Source: Streptomyces sp. MP131-18 (GTDB lineage: Bacteria > Actinomycetota > Actinomycetes > Streptomycetales > Streptomycetaceae). From it: a stretch of DNA of 64,000 nucleotides. Shown piece by piece: positions 15,708 through 30,421 of the stretch. Made by a program: the position numbers and the translations under genes. Every line of letters begins with the position of its first letter. Position 1 is the first letter of the stretch. The stretch covers positions 3,263,874-3,327,873 of the forward strand of contig NZ_LZNS01000001.1 in assembly GCF_001984575.1 (NCBI RefSeq). The letters are read 5' to 3'. Below the pieces are notes generated by a model. It was given only the letters and a program-made list of their open reading frames with translations, was not told where the DNA came from and ran no database searches.

Positions 15708-17321
15708 TCACTCACGAGTGGCCTCCACTTCGGGAACATGCGGTTGTGGATCGGTCTGCTCGACGTCGGAGAGCGTGTGCTCCACCGCCGGGTTGACGAT
15801 GTCGGTGAGCGGCTTGGGGTAGACGCCGAGGAACAGCAGCAGCCCGATCAGCGGCCCGACCACGGCCAGCTCCCGCACCTTGAGGTCCGGCAGCTTTTCC
15901 AGCCCTTCCTTCAGCGGTCCCGTCATGGTCCGCTGGTAGAGCACCAGCACGTACAGCGCCGCCAGCACTATGCCGCTACAGGCGATGATGCCGGCCACCT
16001 CGTAGCGGCTGAACGTGCCGACCAGCACCAGGAATTCACTGACGAACGGCCCGGTGCCCGGGAGCGACAGAGTCGCGAGGCCGCCGATGAGGAACGTGCC
16101 GGCGAGCATGGGCGCCGTCTTCTGCACGCCGCCGTAGTCGGCGATGAGGCGCGAGCCGCGGCGCGAGATGAGGAAGCCGGCCACCAGCATCAGCGCCGCG
16201 GTCGCGATGCCGTGGTTGATCATGTAGAGCGTCGCGCCGCCCTGGCCCTGGCTGGTCATCGCGAAGATGCCCAGCACGATGAACCCGAAGTGGCTGACCG
16301 ACGCGTACGCGATCAGCCGCTTCATGTCCCGCTGGCCGAGCGCGAGCAGCGCCCCGTAGATGATGCTGACCAGCGCCAGGGTGATCACCACGGGCGTCGC
16401 CCACTCGCTGGCCTCGGGGAACAGGCCGAGGCAGAAGCGGAGCATCGCGAACGTGCCGACCTTGTCGACCACGGCGGTGATCAGCACGGCCACCGGCGCC
16501 GTCGACTCGCCCATGGCGTTGGGCAGCCAGGTGTGCACCGGCCACAGCGGCGCCTTGATCGCGAAGGCGATGAAGAAGCCGAGGAACAGCCAGCGTTCGG
16601 TGCCGGTCGCCAGCTCCAGGTCGCCGGAGGCCCGCGCGTCCAGGATGGCCTGGAGCGAGAACGTCCCGGCGTCGAGCTGGTCCGCGGTGGCGATGTACAG
16701 GCCGATGACGGCCGCCAGCATGATCAGGCCACCGGCCAGGTTGTAGAGGAGGAACTTGACCGCGGCGTAGGAACGCTGCCTGGCCTGCCCCTCCTCGCCC
16801 TGCTCCCCCGCCCGGTCGCCGAAGCCGCCGATGAGGAAGTACATCGGGATCAGCATGGCTTCGAAGAAGATGTAGAAGAGGAACACGTCGGTGGCGGCGA
16901 AGGACAGAATGACCATCGCCTCGACCGCGAGGATCAGCGCGAAGAAGCCCTGGGTGGGCCGCCACCGCGTCGCGGGGGTCTGGCCCTCCTTGGGGTCCGC
17001 GTCGTTCCAGCCGGCGCCGATCAGGAACGGGATCAGCACGGCCGTCAGCGCGATCATCGCGACGCCGATGCCGTCGACGCCCAGTTCGTACCGGACGCCG
17101 AAGTCCTCGATCCAGGAGCGGGATTCGGTCAGCTGGAAGCGGTCGGCACCGTCACCGGTGTCGAACCGCAGCAGCACCGCCGCCGCGAACCCGGCCGTGG
17201 CCAGGGAGAACAGCAGCGCGAGCCACTTGGCGGCGGTCCGCCGCGCGGCGGGGACCGCGGCGGTGACGATCGCGCCGATGGCGGGAGTGAGGGCCGTGGC
17301 CGTCAGCAGGGGAAAAGACAT
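15708..17321 (-). CDS. nuoM: NADH-quinone oxidoreductase subunit M
   Basis: This 537-residue antiporter-like subunit has conserved motifs FAIKAPLWPVHTWLPNAMGESTAP and GQRDMKRLIAYASVSHFGF and the key glutamate in the N-terminal part (EAMLIPMYFLIG). It pumps protons in the distal membrane arm. It starts ATG at 17321, 10 bp after nuoL. Confidence 0.95.
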   Translation of the reverse strand: MSFPLLTATALTPAIGAIVTAAVPAARRTAAKWLALLFSLATAGFAAAVLLRFDTGDGADRFQLTESRSWIEDFGVRYELGVDGIGVAMIALTAVLIPFLIGAGWNDADPKEGQTPATRWRPTQGFFALILAVEAMVILSFAATDVFLFYIFFEAMLIPMYFLIGGFGDRAGEQGEEGQARQRSYAAVKFLLYNLAGGLIMLAAVIGLYIATADQLDAGTFSLQAILDARASGDLELATGTERWLFLGFFIAFAIKAPLWPVHTWLPNAMGESTAPVAVLITAVVDKVGTFAMLRFCLGLFPEASEWATPVVITLALVSIIYGALLALGQRDMKRLIAYASVSHFGFIVLGIFAMTSQGQGGATLYMINHGIATAALMLVAGFLISRRGSRLIADYGGVQKTAPMLAGTFLIGGLATLSLPGTGPFVSEFLVLVGTFSRYEVAGIIACSGIVLAALYVLVLYQRTMTGPLKEGLEKLPDLKVRELAVVGPLIGLLLFLGVYPKPLTDIVNPAVEHTLSDVEQTDPQPHVPEVEATRE

Positions 17322-17331
17322 ATCAGACCTC

Positions 17332-19227
17332 TCAGACCGCCCTCATCAGCAGGGTCGCGGCGACGAGCAGGGCGGCACCGCCGAACATGGAGACCGCGTA
17401 CGAGCGGGCGAACCCGTTCTGGATGCGCCGCAGCCGCCCGGACAGCCCGCCGAAGGAGGCGGCCGTGCCGTTGACCACGCCGTCCACCAGCTTGTGGTCG
17501 AGGTAGACCAGGCCGCGGGTGAGGTAGTTGCCCGGCGTGACGAACGCCGCGTGGTTGAAGTCGTCCTGGAGCAGGTCCCGCCGCGCGGCCCGGGTCAGCA
17601 GCCCGCCGGTCGGCGCCACCGCGGGCACCGGGCGGCGGCCATACTGCCACCACGCGCCCGCGACGCCGAGCAGCATCACGCCGGTGGCCGCCAGGCCGAC
17701 CGTGCCGTGGCTGACCGGCGAATCGCCGTGCTCAAGACCGGTGACCGGCTCGAGCCAGTGCACGAACGCCTCGCCCGAGTCGAACAGGAAGCCCGCGAAG
17801 ACCGAGCCGAAGGCCAGCACGATCATCGGGATCGTCATGCTGAGCGGCGACTCGTGCGGGTGCGGCTCGTGCCCGTTCGCGTCGGGCTGCCAGCGCTTCT
17901 CGCCGAAGAACGTCATCAGCATGATGCGCGTCATGTAGTACGCGGTGAGCGCCGCGCCGAGCAGCATCACGCCGCCGAGAATCCAGCCCTCGGTCCCGCC
18001 CTTGCTGAACCCGGCGTAGATGATCTCGTCCTTGGAGAAGAAGCCGGAGAGGTAGGGGAAGCCGATGATGGCCAGATAGGCCAGGCCGAACGTGACGAAC
18101 GTGATCGGCATGTGCTTCCGCAGGCCGCCGTAACGCCGCATGTCCACCTCGTCGTTCATGCCGTGCATGACCGACCCGGCACCGAGGAAGAGGCCCGCCT
18201 TGAAGAAGCCGTGCGTCACCAGGTGCATGATCGCGAAGACGTAGCCGATGGGGCCAAGGCCCGTGGCCAGCATCATGTAGCCGATCTGCGACATCGTCGA
18301 GCCGGCCAGGGCCTTCTTGATGTCGTCCTTCGCGCAACCGACGATCGCACCGAAGAGCAGCGTCACCGCGCCGACCACGACCACGACGGTCTGCGCGTCG
18401 GGCGCCGCGTTGAAGATCGCCCCCGAGCGCGTGATCAGGTACACGCCCGCGGTCACCATCGTGGCCGCGTGGATCAGCGCCGAGACCGGCGTGGGGCCCT
18501 CCATCGCGTCGCCCAGCCAGGACTGGAGCGGCACCTGCGCCGACTTGCCGCAGGCGGCGAGCAGCAGCATCAGCCCGATGCCGGTCAGCGTCGCCTCGCT
18601 CGCCTCCGTCGCGCTGCCGAGCACCGGCTCGAACGCGAAGGAGCCGAACGTGGTGAACATCAGCAGAATCGCAATGGCCAGGCCCACGTCACCGACGCGG
18701 TTGACGACGAACGCCTTCTTCGCCGCCGTCGCCGCGGTCGGCTTGTGCTGCCAGAAGCCGATGAGCAGGAACGAGGCGAGGCCCACGCCCTCCCAGCCGA
18801 CGTACAGCAGCAGGTAGTTGTCCGCGAGGACGAGCAGCAGCATCGCCCCGAGGAAAAGATTCAGATAGGCGAAGAAGCGCCGCCGCCGCTCGTCGTGCTC
18901 CATGTAGCCGACCGAGTAAAGGTGGATCAGGGTGCCCACGCTCGTGATCAGCAGCACGAAGGTCATCGAGAGCTGGTCGAGCTGGAACGCCACGTCCGCC
19001 TGGAAGTCGGCGACCGGCACCCAGCTGAACAGATGCTGGTGCAGCGCGCGGTCCTCGCCCTCCTTCTCCAGCAGGTCGAAGAAGAGCACCACGGCCAGGA
19101 CGAAGGACACGGCGGCGAGCCCGGTGGCCAGCCAGTGCCCCACACGGTCCAGGCGCCGCCCGCCCAACAGCAGCACGGCGGCGCCGAACAAGGGCGCCCC
19201 GACGAGCAGTCCGATCAATGACTCCAC
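17332..19227 (-). CDS. nuoL: NADH-quinone oxidoreductase subunit L
   Basis: This 631-residue protein is the largest antiporter-like subunit. It contains [35 protein letters not shown] and [19 protein letters not shown]. The C-terminal region (from about 480) holds the lateral amphipathic helix and a last transmembrane helix ([17 protein letters not shown]). It starts 13 bp after the nuoK stop. Confidence 0.95.
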   Translation of the reverse strand: MESLIGLLVGAPLFGAAVLLLGGRRLDRVGHWLATGLAAVSFVLAVVLFFDLLEKEGEDRALHQHLFSWVPVADFQADVAFQLDQLSMTFVLLITSVGTLIHLYSVGYMEHDERRRRFFAYLNLFLGAMLLLVLADNYLLLYVGWEGVGLASFLLIGFWQHKPTAATAAKKAFVVNRVGDVGLAIAILLMFTTFGSFAFEPVLGSATEASEATLTGIGLMLLLAACGKSAQVPLQSWLGDAMEGPTPVSALIHAATMVTAGVYLITRSGAIFNAAPDAQTVVVVVGAVTLLFGAIVGCAKDDIKKALAGSTMSQIGYMMLATGLGPIGYVFAIMHLVTHGFFKAGLFLGAGSVMHGMNDEVDMRRYGGLRKHMPITFVTFGLAYLAIIGFPYLSGFFSKDEIIYAGFSKGGTEGWILGGVMLLGAALTAYYMTRIMLMTFFGEKRWQPDANGHEPHPHESPLSMTIPMIVLAFGSVFAGFLFDSGEAFVHWLEPVTGLEHGDSPVSHGTVGLAATGVMLLGVAGAWWQYGRRPVPAVAPTGGLLTRAARRDLLQDDFNHAAFVTPGNYLTRGLVYLDHKLVDGVVNGTAASFGGLSGRLRRIQNGFARSYAVSMFGGAALLVAATLLMRAV

Positions 19228-19240
19228 TGGATGTGTCCCC

Positions 19241-19540
19241 TTACAGCTTCATCAGGCTGGCGTCGTCGACCGAGGCCGAGTGACGGGCGCGATAGACCAT
19301 GACGATGATGGCCAGCCCGACCACGACCTCCGCGGCGGCCACGACCATCACGAAGAACGCCATGATCTGTCCGTCGAGATTGCCGTGCATGCGGGAGAAG
19401 GCGACCAGCGCCAGGTTCGCCGCGTTCAGCATCAGCTCGATGGACATGAACACCACGATGGCGTTCCGCCGCAGCAGCACCCCGCAGGCGCCCAGCGTGA
19501 ACAGCAGGGCGGCCAGGTAGAGGTAGTTCTCCGGGCTCAC
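19241..19540 (-). CDS. nuoK: NADH-quinone oxidoreductase subunit K
   Basis: This 99-residue, three-helix subunit has the conserved membrane glutamates in [17 protein letters not shown] and in [17 protein letters not shown]. It belongs to the proton channel next to subunits A, J and N. The GTG start overlaps the nuoJ stop by four bases (GTGA), so translation is coupled. Confidence 0.95.
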   Translation of the reverse strand: MSPENYLYLAALLFTLGACGVLLRRNAIVVFMSIELMLNAANLALVAFSRMHGNLDGQIMAFFVMVVAAAEVVVGLAIIVMVYRARHSASVDDASLMKL

Positions 19541-20424
19541 TTGGGGTCCTCCTCGGCCGGCGCCTCCGCCTCGTCCACGGCCGAGCCGTTGACGCCGGGC
19601 GCCGCCTTCTCGTTCACGTAACGCTGGCCGTGATACCGCGCGGTGCGGCCTTCGAGCGCGGCCACGTCCCGCACCGCCTGCCCGTGCACCTCGCGGACCT
19701 GGCCGCGGCTGCGCAGGGTGCTGTTGACGGTCAGCTCGGAGGGAGTGCCGTCGGGCAGCAGCCCGGGCAGGTCCACCGCGTTGTGCCGGGCGTAGACGCC
19801 GGGCGCGGGCAGCGGCGGCAGCTGCTTGCCCGAACGCACCCGCTCCTCGGCCTGCTCGCGCTGCGACTTGGTGCGATCGATCCGCTCGCGGTGCGTCAGC
19901 AGCGTGGCGCCGACCGCGGCGATCGTCAGCAGGATGCCGGTCACCTCGAAGGCCACCACGTAGCGGGTGAACAGCAGCGAGGCAAGACCCTGCACATTGC
20001 CGCCCGCGTTGGCCTCGGACAGGCCGGTGAAGGAGCCGACGGACGCCTGGCCGATGCCGGCGATCAGCAGGATGCCGAGCCCGAGCCCGCAGCCCGCGGC
20101 CAGCCAGCGCTGCCCGAGGAGCGTCTCCTTCAGCGAGTCGGCCGCGCTCACGCCGATCAGCATGAGCACGAACAGGAACAGCATCATCACGGCACCGGTG
20201 TAGACGACGATCTGCACCATGCCGAGGAAGTACGCGCCGTTGGCGAGGTAGAACAGCGCCAGGATCACCATGGTCCCGGCCAGGCAGAGCGCGGAGTACA
20301 CCGCGCGCCGCATCATGATCGTGCCGATGCCGCCGGCGACGGCCAGCGGACCGAGCAGCCAGAACTGCACGGCCTCGCCGGTCGATGTGGAGGTCTCCGC
20401 GGCGAGCGCGGCGAGCCCGCTCAT
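19537..20424 (-). CDS. nuoJ: NADH-quinone oxidoreductase subunit J
   Basis: This 295-residue subunit has five membrane helices in the first ~190 residues, including [24 protein letters not shown] with its pi-bulge segment. It then carries a long polar, Pro/Arg-rich cytosolic tail of about 100 residues, an extension typical of actinobacterial NuoJ. It overlaps nuoI by ATGA and nuoK by GTGA. Confidence 0.93.
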   Translation of the reverse strand: MSGLAALAAETSTSTGEAVQFWLLGPLAVAGGIGTIMMRRAVYSALCLAGTMVILALFYLANGAYFLGMVQIVVYTGAVMMLFLFVLMLIGVSAADSLKETLLGQRWLAAGCGLGLGILLIAGIGQASVGSFTGLSEANAGGNVQGLASLLFTRYVVAFEVTGILLTIAAVGATLLTHRERIDRTKSQREQAEERVRSGKQLPPLPAPGVYARHNAVDLPGLLPDGTPSELTVNSTLRSRGQVREVHGQAVRDVAALEGRTARYHGQRYVNEKAAPGVNGSAVDEAEAPAEEDPK

Positions 20425-21032
20425 GCCTGCCCCCCGGACGGGTCGTGCAGGCGGGTCGCGGCGGCGACCGCGTCGTCCTCGGCCAGCTGCTCGCCGGTGA
20501 CCTGCTGCCGCACCGTGCCGGGCGCCGCGCCGCGCACCTCGCCGCGGTAGTACGACTGCTCGTCGGTGCCGGGGTACATCGCGTGCGGCGAGTCGACCAT
20601 GCCGTCCTGGAGCCCCGCCAGCAGCTCCTCCTTGGTGTAGATGAGGGAGGCGCGGCTGCGGTCGGCCAGCTCGTACTCGTTCGTCATGGTCAGCGCCCGC
20701 GTCGGACACGCCTCGACGCAGAGACCGCACAGGATGCAGCGCAGGTAGTTGATCTGGTAGACGCGGCCGTAACGTTCGCCCGGGGAGTAGCGCTCCTCCT
20801 CGGTGTTGTCCGCGCCCTCCACGTAGATCGCGTCGGCGGGGCAGGCCCAGGCGCACAGCTCGCAGCCGATGCACTTCTCCAGGCCGTCCGGGTGGCGGTT
20901 GAGCTGGTGGCGGCCGTGGAAGCGCGGCGCCGTCGGCTTCTTCTCCTCCGGGTACTGCTCCGTGAGCCGCTTCTTGAACATGGCCTTGAAGGTCACGCCG
21001 AAGCCGCCCACGGGATTGCGGAACTCAGCCAT
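20421..21032 (-). CDS. nuoI: NADH-quinone oxidoreductase subunit I
   Basis: This 203-residue protein carries two 4Fe-4S clusters through [12 protein letters not shown] and [12 protein letters not shown], the last relay before cluster N2. It starts [28 protein letters not shown]. The start lies within the end of nuoH (8-bp overlap). The tail after about residue 150 is an actinobacterial extension. Confidence 0.95.
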   Translation of the reverse strand: MAEFRNPVGGFGVTFKAMFKKRLTEQYPEEKKPTAPRFHGRHQLNRHPDGLEKCIGCELCAWACPADAIYVEGADNTEEERYSPGERYGRVYQINYLRCILCGLCVEACPTRALTMTNEYELADRSRASLIYTKEELLAGLQDGMVDSPHAMYPGTDEQSYYRGEVRGAAPGTVRQQVTGEQLAEDDAVAAATRLHDPSGGQA

Positions 21033-22386
21033 CGTCGCCCTCCCTTCCTTCGGGGCTTCCTTCGGTGTCGGCGGCGACTCCGGCCGTCGTCCGCTCCGCC
21101 CTGGACGGGCGGCGCGGCACGGGCGGCAGAGTCTGTCCTGGCAGGGGCGGCACGGGGTAGCCGCCCGCCATCGGATCGAACTCCGGCTCTGGCGCCTCGC
21201 CCCGCTCGTCCTCCTCGCGCTGCTCGGCACGGTCGCGGAAGAAGTCCACGACGAAGGAGATCAGCAACAGCGTGAGCACCCCGCCGAGCACCCACATCAG
21301 GATGTCCGAGAACGCGTAGTCCTCGTTCTGCATGGCGCGGACGGTGGCCACCAGCATCAGCCAGACCAGCGCGATCGGAATGAGGATCTTCCAGCCGAGG
21401 ACCATGAACTGGTCGTAGCGCACGCGGGGCAGGGAGGCGCGGACCCAGACGAACAGGAAGATCACCATGGTCAGCTTGATGGTGAACCACAGCATGGGCC
21501 ACCAGCCGGAGTTGGCGCCCTCCCAGAGGCTGAGCGGCACGGGTGCGCGCCAGCCGCCGAGGAAGAGGGTGACCATCAGTCCGGAGACGGTGACGACGTG
21601 GACGTACTCGGACATCATGAAGAACGCGAACTTGATCGACGAGTACTCGGTGAGGTACCCGCCGACGAGGTCGCCCTCGGACTCCGGCATGTCGAACGGC
21701 GGCCGGTGGGCCTCGCCGATCATCGCCACCATGTAGATCAGGAACGACACCGGCAGCAGGATCATGAACCAGCGGTCGTCCTGCGCGTCCACGATGGCCG
21801 AGGTGGACATCGAGCCGGAGTAGAGGAAGACGGCCGCGAAGGACAGACCCATCGCGACCTCGTAGCTGATGATCTGCGCGGTGGCGCGGACGCCGCCGAG
21901 CAGCGGGTACGTGGAGCCGGAGGACCAGCCCGCCAGCACCGTGCCGTACACCGCGATGGCCGAGGTGGCCAGCACGTACAGGATCGCGACCGGCAGGTCC
22001 GTCACCTGGAGGACGGTCTCGGTGCCGAAGATGCTGACCGGATCGTCCTTGGGGCCGAAGGGGATCACGGCGAACGCCATGAACGCCGGGATGACCGCGA
22101 GGATCGGCGCCAGCATGAACAGGGCTTTGTCGGAGCCCTTGGGGATGATGTCTTCCTTCAGCATCAGCTTGATGGCGTCGCCGAGGGACTGGAGCATGCC
22201 CCAGGGGCCGTGCCGGTTCGGCCCGATGCGCAACTGCATCCAGCCCAGGACCTTGCGCTCCATCACGATGCAGATGACCACCGTGACCAGCACGAACGCG
22301 AAGACGAAGACCACCTTCAGCAGCACGAGCCACAGCGGGTCGTCGCCGAATACCGACAGGTCGGGCTCCTGCGCGAGCGGCATCAC
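21025..22386 (-). CDS. nuoH: NADH-quinone oxidoreductase subunit H
   Basis: This 453-residue subunit has eight helices and forms the quinone-binding site. It contains [25 protein letters not shown] and the acidic loop [21 protein letters not shown]. The start may be GTG 22386 or the adjacent ATG 22383. AGGAGG is 7 nt before the GTG, and both lie in the end of nuoG. The last ~70 residues are a polar extension. Confidence 0.94.
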   Translation of the reverse strand: MMPLAQEPDLSVFGDDPLWLVLLKVVFVFAFVLVTVVICIVMERKVLGWMQLRIGPNRHGPWGMLQSLGDAIKLMLKEDIIPKGSDKALFMLAPILAVIPAFMAFAVIPFGPKDDPVSIFGTETVLQVTDLPVAILYVLATSAIAVYGTVLAGWSSGSTYPLLGGVRATAQIISYEVAMGLSFAAVFLYSGSMSTSAIVDAQDDRWFMILLPVSFLIYMVAMIGEAHRPPFDMPESEGDLVGGYLTEYSSIKFAFFMMSEYVHVVTVSGLMVTLFLGGWRAPVPLSLWEGANSGWWPMLWFTIKLTMVIFLFVWVRASLPRVRYDQFMVLGWKILIPIALVWLMLVATVRAMQNEDYAFSDILMWVLGGVLTLLLISFVVDFFRDRAEQREEDERGEAPEPEFDPMAGGYPVPPLPGQTLPPVPRRPSRAERTTAGVAADTEGSPEGREGDDG

Positions 22387-24847
22387 GCGTTCACCTCCTC
22401 AGCCTGGGCAGAGATGCGGACGACGTTCCCCGGGCCGGTGCCCAGGTCGTCGAGGGCGCCGCCGCCGGTCGAGTTGAGGGGAAGCCAGACCACCCGGTCC
22501 GGCATCTCCTCCGTCACCGCGAGCGGCAGCGTCACGGAACCGGCCGGGCCGGTGACGGACAGCGCGTCGCCGTCCTTGACGCCGGTCTCGCGGGCGGTGG
22601 CGGCGGACAGCCTGGCCACGGCGGCGTGCCGCGTACCGGCCAGCGCCTCGTCGCCGATCTGGAGGGCGCCCTGGTCGAGCAGCAGCCGGTGCCCGGCGAG
22701 CACGGCGCTGCCCTCCCCGGGGCCGACCGGCTCGGTGGGCGTCGCGGTCGGGCCGAGCGGCAGCTCGCCGCGCCAGTCGGCGAGCCCGTCCAGCTCGCGG
22801 CGGATCGCCGGCAGGTCGGGCAGGCCGAGGTGCACGTCGAGGGCGTCGGCCAGCATGTGGAGCGCGCGGGCGTCGGTCTGCACCAGGCGGCGCGTCATCT
22901 GGTCCGGCTTGATCGCGGCGGCGAACTGCCGTGCGCGGCCTTCCCAGTTGAGGAACGTGCCGGACTTCTCGACGGCCGCGGCCACCGGCAGCACCACGTG
23001 GGCGCGGGCCGTGACCTCCGAGGGGCGCAGCTCCAGGCTGAGCAGGAAGCCGTCCGCGGCGACCCGGTCGAGCGCGGCGCGGGCCCGCGCCGGGTCCGGC
23101 AGGTCGGCCACCTCGACGCCCGCCACGACCAGCGCGCCGAGATCGCCGGCCGCGGCGGCCTCGACGATCTGCGCGGTGTCGCGGCCCGGGCGCTCCGGCA
23201 GGGCGCCGATGCCCCAGGCGGCGGCGACCTCCTCGCGCGCCCGCCGGGAGCCCTCCGGCCTGCCGCCGGGCAGCAGCCCGGGCAGCGCGCCGGCCTCGAT
23301 GGCGCCGCGCTCGCCCGCGCGGCGCGGAATCCACACCAGCGCGGCGCCGGTGGCCGCCGCCGCGGCGACGGCTGCGGTGTACGCGCCGGGGGCGGCGGCG
23401 AGCCGTTCGCCGACGACGATGACCGCGCCCGGCTCGCGCAGCGCGGCGGCGGCGCGCTGCCCGGCCCCGGTCAGGCCCTCGCCGTCCGCCAGGGCGTTCA
23501 GCCAGGCCGGCTCGGTGCCGGGCGCGGCCGGCAGCAGGGTGCCGTTCGTCTTGGCGAGGCCGCGGGTGATGTGGGTGGCGAGGGAGAAGATCCGCATGCC
23601 GTGCTTGCGGTTGGCCTTGCGCAGCCGCAGGAAGACGCCGGGGGCTTCCTCCTCCGACTCGAAGCCGGCCAGCAGCACGGCGGGCGCGGCCTCGAGCGCG
23701 CGGTTGGTGATGCCGCCGCCGTCCAGGTCGACACCGTGCCCCGCGACCCGGGAGGCCAGGAACGCGGCTTCCTCGGCGCTGTGCACACGGGCCCTGAAGT
23801 CGATGTCGTTGGTACCCAGGGCGACCCGCGCGAACTTGGCGTACGCGTAGGAGTCCTCGACGGTCAGCCGGCCGCCGGTCAGCACCGCGGCGCCGCCGGA
23901 CCTGGCCGCGGCGAGGCCCTCGGCCGCCACCCGCAGCGCCTCCGGCCAGCTGGCCGGGACGAGTTCACCGGTGTCCGGGTCCCGCACCAGCGGGGAGGTG
24001 AGCCGGTCGGGCTGCTGCGCGTAGCGGAACGCGAAGCGGCCCTTGTCGCAGATCCACTCCTCGTTGACCTCGTGGTCCTCGGCCGCCATGCGCCGCATCA
24101 CCTTGCCGCGGCGGTGGTCGGTGCGGGTGGCGCAGCCGCCCGCGCAGTGCTCGCACACGCTCGGCGAGGACACCAGGTCGAACGGGCGGGAGCGGAACCG
24201 GTAGGCGGCCGAGGTCAGCGCGCCGACCGGGCAGATCTGGATGGTGTTGCCGGAGAAGTACGACTCGAACGGGTCGCCCTCGCCGGTGCCGACCTGCTGG
24301 AGCGCGCCGCGTTCCAGCAGCTCGATCATCGGGTCGCCGGCGATCTGCTGCGAGAAGCGGGTGCACCGGGCGCACAGCACGCACCGTTCGCGGTCGAGCA
24401 GCACCTGCGTGGAAATGGGCACCGGCTTGTCGAACGTCCGCTTGACGCCGTCGAACCGGGTCTCCGGGTCGCCGGTGGACATCGCCTGGTTCTGCAGGGG
24501 GCACTCGCCGCCCTTGTCGCAGACCGGGCAGTCCAGCGGGTGGTTGATGAGCAGCAGCTCCATCACCCCGCGCTGCGCCTTCTCGGCGACGGGCGAGCTG
24601 AGGTGGGTTTTGACGACCATGCCGTCGGTGCACGTGATGGTGCAGGAGGCCATCGGCTTGCGCTGGCCCTCGACCTCCACGATGCACTGCCGGCACGCGC
24701 CGGCCGGGTCGAGCAGCGGATGGTCGCAGAACCGCGGGATCTCGATGCCGAGCTGCTCGGCGGCGCGGATGACCAGGGTCCCCTTCGGCACCGAGAGCTC
24801 GATGCCGTCGATGGTCAGCGTCACCAGGTCGGCATCCTGCTGCGCCG

Positions 24848-24851
<4 letters not shown>
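22383..24851 (-). CDS. nuoG: NADH-quinone oxidoreductase subunit G
   Basis: This 822-residue iron-sulfur subunit has an N-terminal 2Fe-2S domain ([20 protein letters not shown]), a His/Cys 4Fe-4S site ([17 protein letters not shown]), two more clusters ([10 protein letters not shown]) and a molybdopterin-like domain with its own site ([11 protein letters not shown]). It passes electrons from NuoF/E towards NuoI. The ATG at 24851 overlaps the end of nuoF by four bases. The C-terminal third is Ala/Gly-rich and less conserved, as usual in actinobacteria. Confidence 0.94.
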
Positions 24852-26198
<1,347 letters not shown>

Positions 26199-26202
<4 letters not shown>

Positions 26203-27049
26203 GACTCATCCCCCTCGGTCACCGGCCCCGCGGGGTGGTGCGGGTCGGAGGCCGAGCTCGGCTGCGGCGCGTCGTGGCGGCTGGCGTGCGTCGTGACCGG
26301 CTCCTCGTGCGGCACCTCGGGGTGGCGCGGGGAGACGACGGTCTCGGGGCCGCGTTCGCCCTTGGCCAGCTTCAGGCCGACGAGCGAGGCGGGCCCCGCG
26401 CTGCCGCCTGCCTCGACCGAGCCGGGGCGCTGGTCGGGGAAGCCGGCCAGGACGCGGGCGGTCTGCTTGAAGTCGCACAGCGGGGCGCCGCGGGTCGGGA
26501 TCACCTCGTTGCCCGCGCGCAGGTCGTCGACGAGACGCTTGGCCGACTCGATGGTCTGGTTGTCGAAGAACTCCCAGTTGACCATCAGGACCGGCGCGAA
26601 GTCACAGGCCGCGTTGCACTCGATGTGCTCCAGGGTGACCTTGCCGTCGGCGGTGGTCTCGCCGTTGCCGACGCCCAGGTGCTCGCGCAGCGCGCCGAAG
26701 ATGGCGTCGCCGCCCATCACCGCGCACAGCGTGTTGGTGCAGACGCCGACCTGGTAGTCCCCCGAGGGGCGGCGCCGGTACATCGAGTAGAACGTGGCGA
26801 CGGCGGTCACCTCGGCCGTGGTCAGCCCGAGCACGTCGGCACAGAACTGCATGCCGGTGCGGGTGACGTGGCCCTCCTCCGACTGCACGAGGTGCAGCAG
26901 CGGCAGCAGGGCGGAACGGCTGTCGGGGTAGCGGGAGATCACCTCCGCCGCGTCCGTCTCCAGCCGGGTCCGCACCTCGGGCGGGTAGTCCGGCGCGGGC
27001 ATCGGCGGGATTCCGAGCTGGACGTCCCCGCGCGCTGTCTCGTGGGCGC

Positions 27050-27053
<4 letters not shown>
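26199..27053 (-). CDS. nuoE: NADH-quinone oxidoreductase subunit E
   Basis: This 284-residue, thioredoxin-like subunit binds 2Fe-2S cluster N1a through [11 protein letters not shown] and [11 protein letters not shown]. It contacts NuoF next to the FMN. The GTG at 27053 overlaps the nuoD stop (GTGA). The end after about residue 190 is a long polar extension that is common in Streptomyces. Confidence 0.94.
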
Positions 27054-28386
<1,333 letters not shown>

Positions 28387-28387
<1 letters not shown>

Positions 28388-29115
28388 CAGCTGTACGACC
28401 TCCGCTGGTCGGGTGCCGGGATCTGGGCGCCCTTGTACTCGACGGGTACGCCGCCGAGCGGGTAGTCCTTGCGCTGCGGGTGGCCCTGCCAGTCGTCGGG
28501 CATCATGATCCGCGTCAGCGCGGGGTGCCCGTCGAAGATGAGGCCGAAGAAGTCGTAGGTCTCCCGCTCGTGCCAGTCGTTCGTCGGGTAGATGTCGACG
28601 ATCGAGGGCACGTGCGGGTCGCTGTCCGGGGCGCTGACCTCCAGGCGGATGAGGCGCCCGTGGGTCAGCGACCGCAGGTGGTAGACGGCGTGCAGCTCGC
28701 GGCCCGTGTCGTGCGGGTTGTGCACGCCGCTGACACCGGTGCACAGCTCGAAGCGCAGCGCCGGGTCGTCGCGGAGCGTGCGGGCGACCTGCGGCAGGTG
28801 CTCGCGGGCGATGTGGAAAGTGATCTCCCCGCGGTCCACCACCGTCCGCTCGATCGCGGCCTCCGGATCGGTGCCCTGCTCCTCGAGCGCGCCTTCGAGC
28901 TCGTCCGCGACCTCGTCGAAGTACCCGCCGTACGGCCGGGAGGAGGCGCCCGGCATGTGCACGGTCCGCGTCAGGCCGCCATAACCGGTGGTGTCGCCGC
29001 CGTTGTTGGCGCCGAACATGCCGCGCCGCCGCGCGATGGGCTCGCCCGCGTCCGCGCGCTGCGCCGGCGGTCCGCTTGTGCTTGTGTTCCCGTTCACCTG
29101 CTCGTCGCCGCTCAC
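28387..29115 (-). CDS. nuoC: NADH-quinone oxidoreductase subunit C
   Basis: This 242-residue, 30-kDa-type subunit carries the signature [27 protein letters not shown]. The GTG at 29115 ([10 protein letters not shown]) has AAGGG upstream. A GTG at 29166 would add 17 Arg/Gly-rich residues that look non-coding. The N-terminal ~70 residues before the conserved domain are the long version typical of actinobacteria. Confidence 0.93.
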
Positions 29116-29167
29116 GGCAGCACCCTTTCCTCCACGGCTTCGCCCACGGCCGCGCGCCGAGCGCACC

Positions 29168-29722
<555 letters not shown>

Positions 29723-29738
29723 CAGGGAAGCCTCTCTC

Positions 29739-30098
29739 TCAGTCCCATTCGAGTCCTCCTCGACGCCAGTCGTAGGCGTAGGCGACGCCGATGAGGGCGA
29801 CAAAAATCAGCATCTGCACCAGACCGAACATCCCCAGCGAGTCGAACTGCACGGCCCAGGGATAGAGAAAGACGATCTCGATGTCGAAGATGATGAACAG
29901 CATGGCCGTCAGGTAGTACTTGACGGGGAACCGCCCGCCGCCGACCGGCTGCGGGGTCGGCTCGACTCCGCATTCGTAGGCCGCAAGCTTGGCCCGGTTG
30001 TAGCGCTTGGGACCGGTCACCGCCCCCACGACCACGGAGAAGACGGCAAAGGCGGCCCCGAGGGCACCCAGCACGAGGATGGGAACGTACGCGTTCAC
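29739..30098 (-). CDS. nuoA: NADH-quinone oxidoreductase subunit A
   Basis: This 119-residue, three-helix subunit has the signature [23 protein letters not shown] and the helix [17 protein letters not shown]. It is the first gene of the nuo operon. GGAAGGAG lies about 12 nt before the ATG. A Rex-like operator is 54-71 bp upstream. Confidence 0.95.
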   Translation of the reverse strand: MNAYVPILVLGALGAAFAVFSVVVGAVTGPKRYNRAKLAAYECGVEPTPQPVGGGRFPVKYYLTAMLFIIFDIEIVFLYPWAVQFDSLGMFGLVQMLIFVALIGVAYAYDWRRGGLEWD

Positions 30099-30133
30099 CG
30101 CAGCTCGCTCCTTCCAGTCGACGGCGACTGCTT

Positions 30134-30169
30134 ATCACTGTGATCATCGCTATGTGAGTCAGTTCACAA
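30134..30169 (-). promoter_or_regulatory. nuo promoter region with Rex-like (TGTGA-N6-TCACA) operator
   Basis: ATGTGAGTCAGTTCACAA (30152-30169) is an inverted repeat, TGTGA and TCACA around 6 nt. The right half fits the Rex operator consensus TTGTGAANNNNTTCACAA, and the form would also suit a Crp-type protein. A second short palindrome ATCACTGTGAT is at 30134-30144. Reading towards nuoA, TGACTC-18-TGATAA is a possible promoter, which the operator would overlap. Rex senses the NADH/NAD ratio and is known to act on respiratory genes in Streptomyces. Confidence 0.6.
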
Positions 30170-30421
30170 GGCTTCCCGCATCCTATGCTGCGATGCCTGT
30201 GACCTTCGACACGGGGTCGCCTAACAATCTTGTGATCTCTCCCACCCGACCAAGTCGATCAAGCCGCCCTGGGGCCGGACGTTTCACCCATGGTGGCCGA
30301 TCGCGTACGAAGCGCCGATTCGGGCATGATCGGGGCGGCCGCACGATCGCGTTCTGTACCACCACGCAGCGTGGGCGAGCAAATTCGCATCCGGGACCAC
30401 CCGGTGATAGAGGTCGGGCCG
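30170..30421. other. Intergenic stretch between nuo promoter and TSUP gene
   Basis: Together with the regulatory block this makes a 323-bp gap between divergent genes. I see no reading frame with coding character and no tRNA. A half-site CTTGTGAT occurs near 30229. The promoter of the TSUP gene must lie here, but no clear -35/-10 pair stands out. Confidence 0.4.

Noticed and set aside
29116..29166. Longer NuoC starting at GTG 29166
   Set aside because: The extra residues are Arg/Gly-rich and look non-coding, whereas GTG 29115 has a better site and a normal N-terminus.
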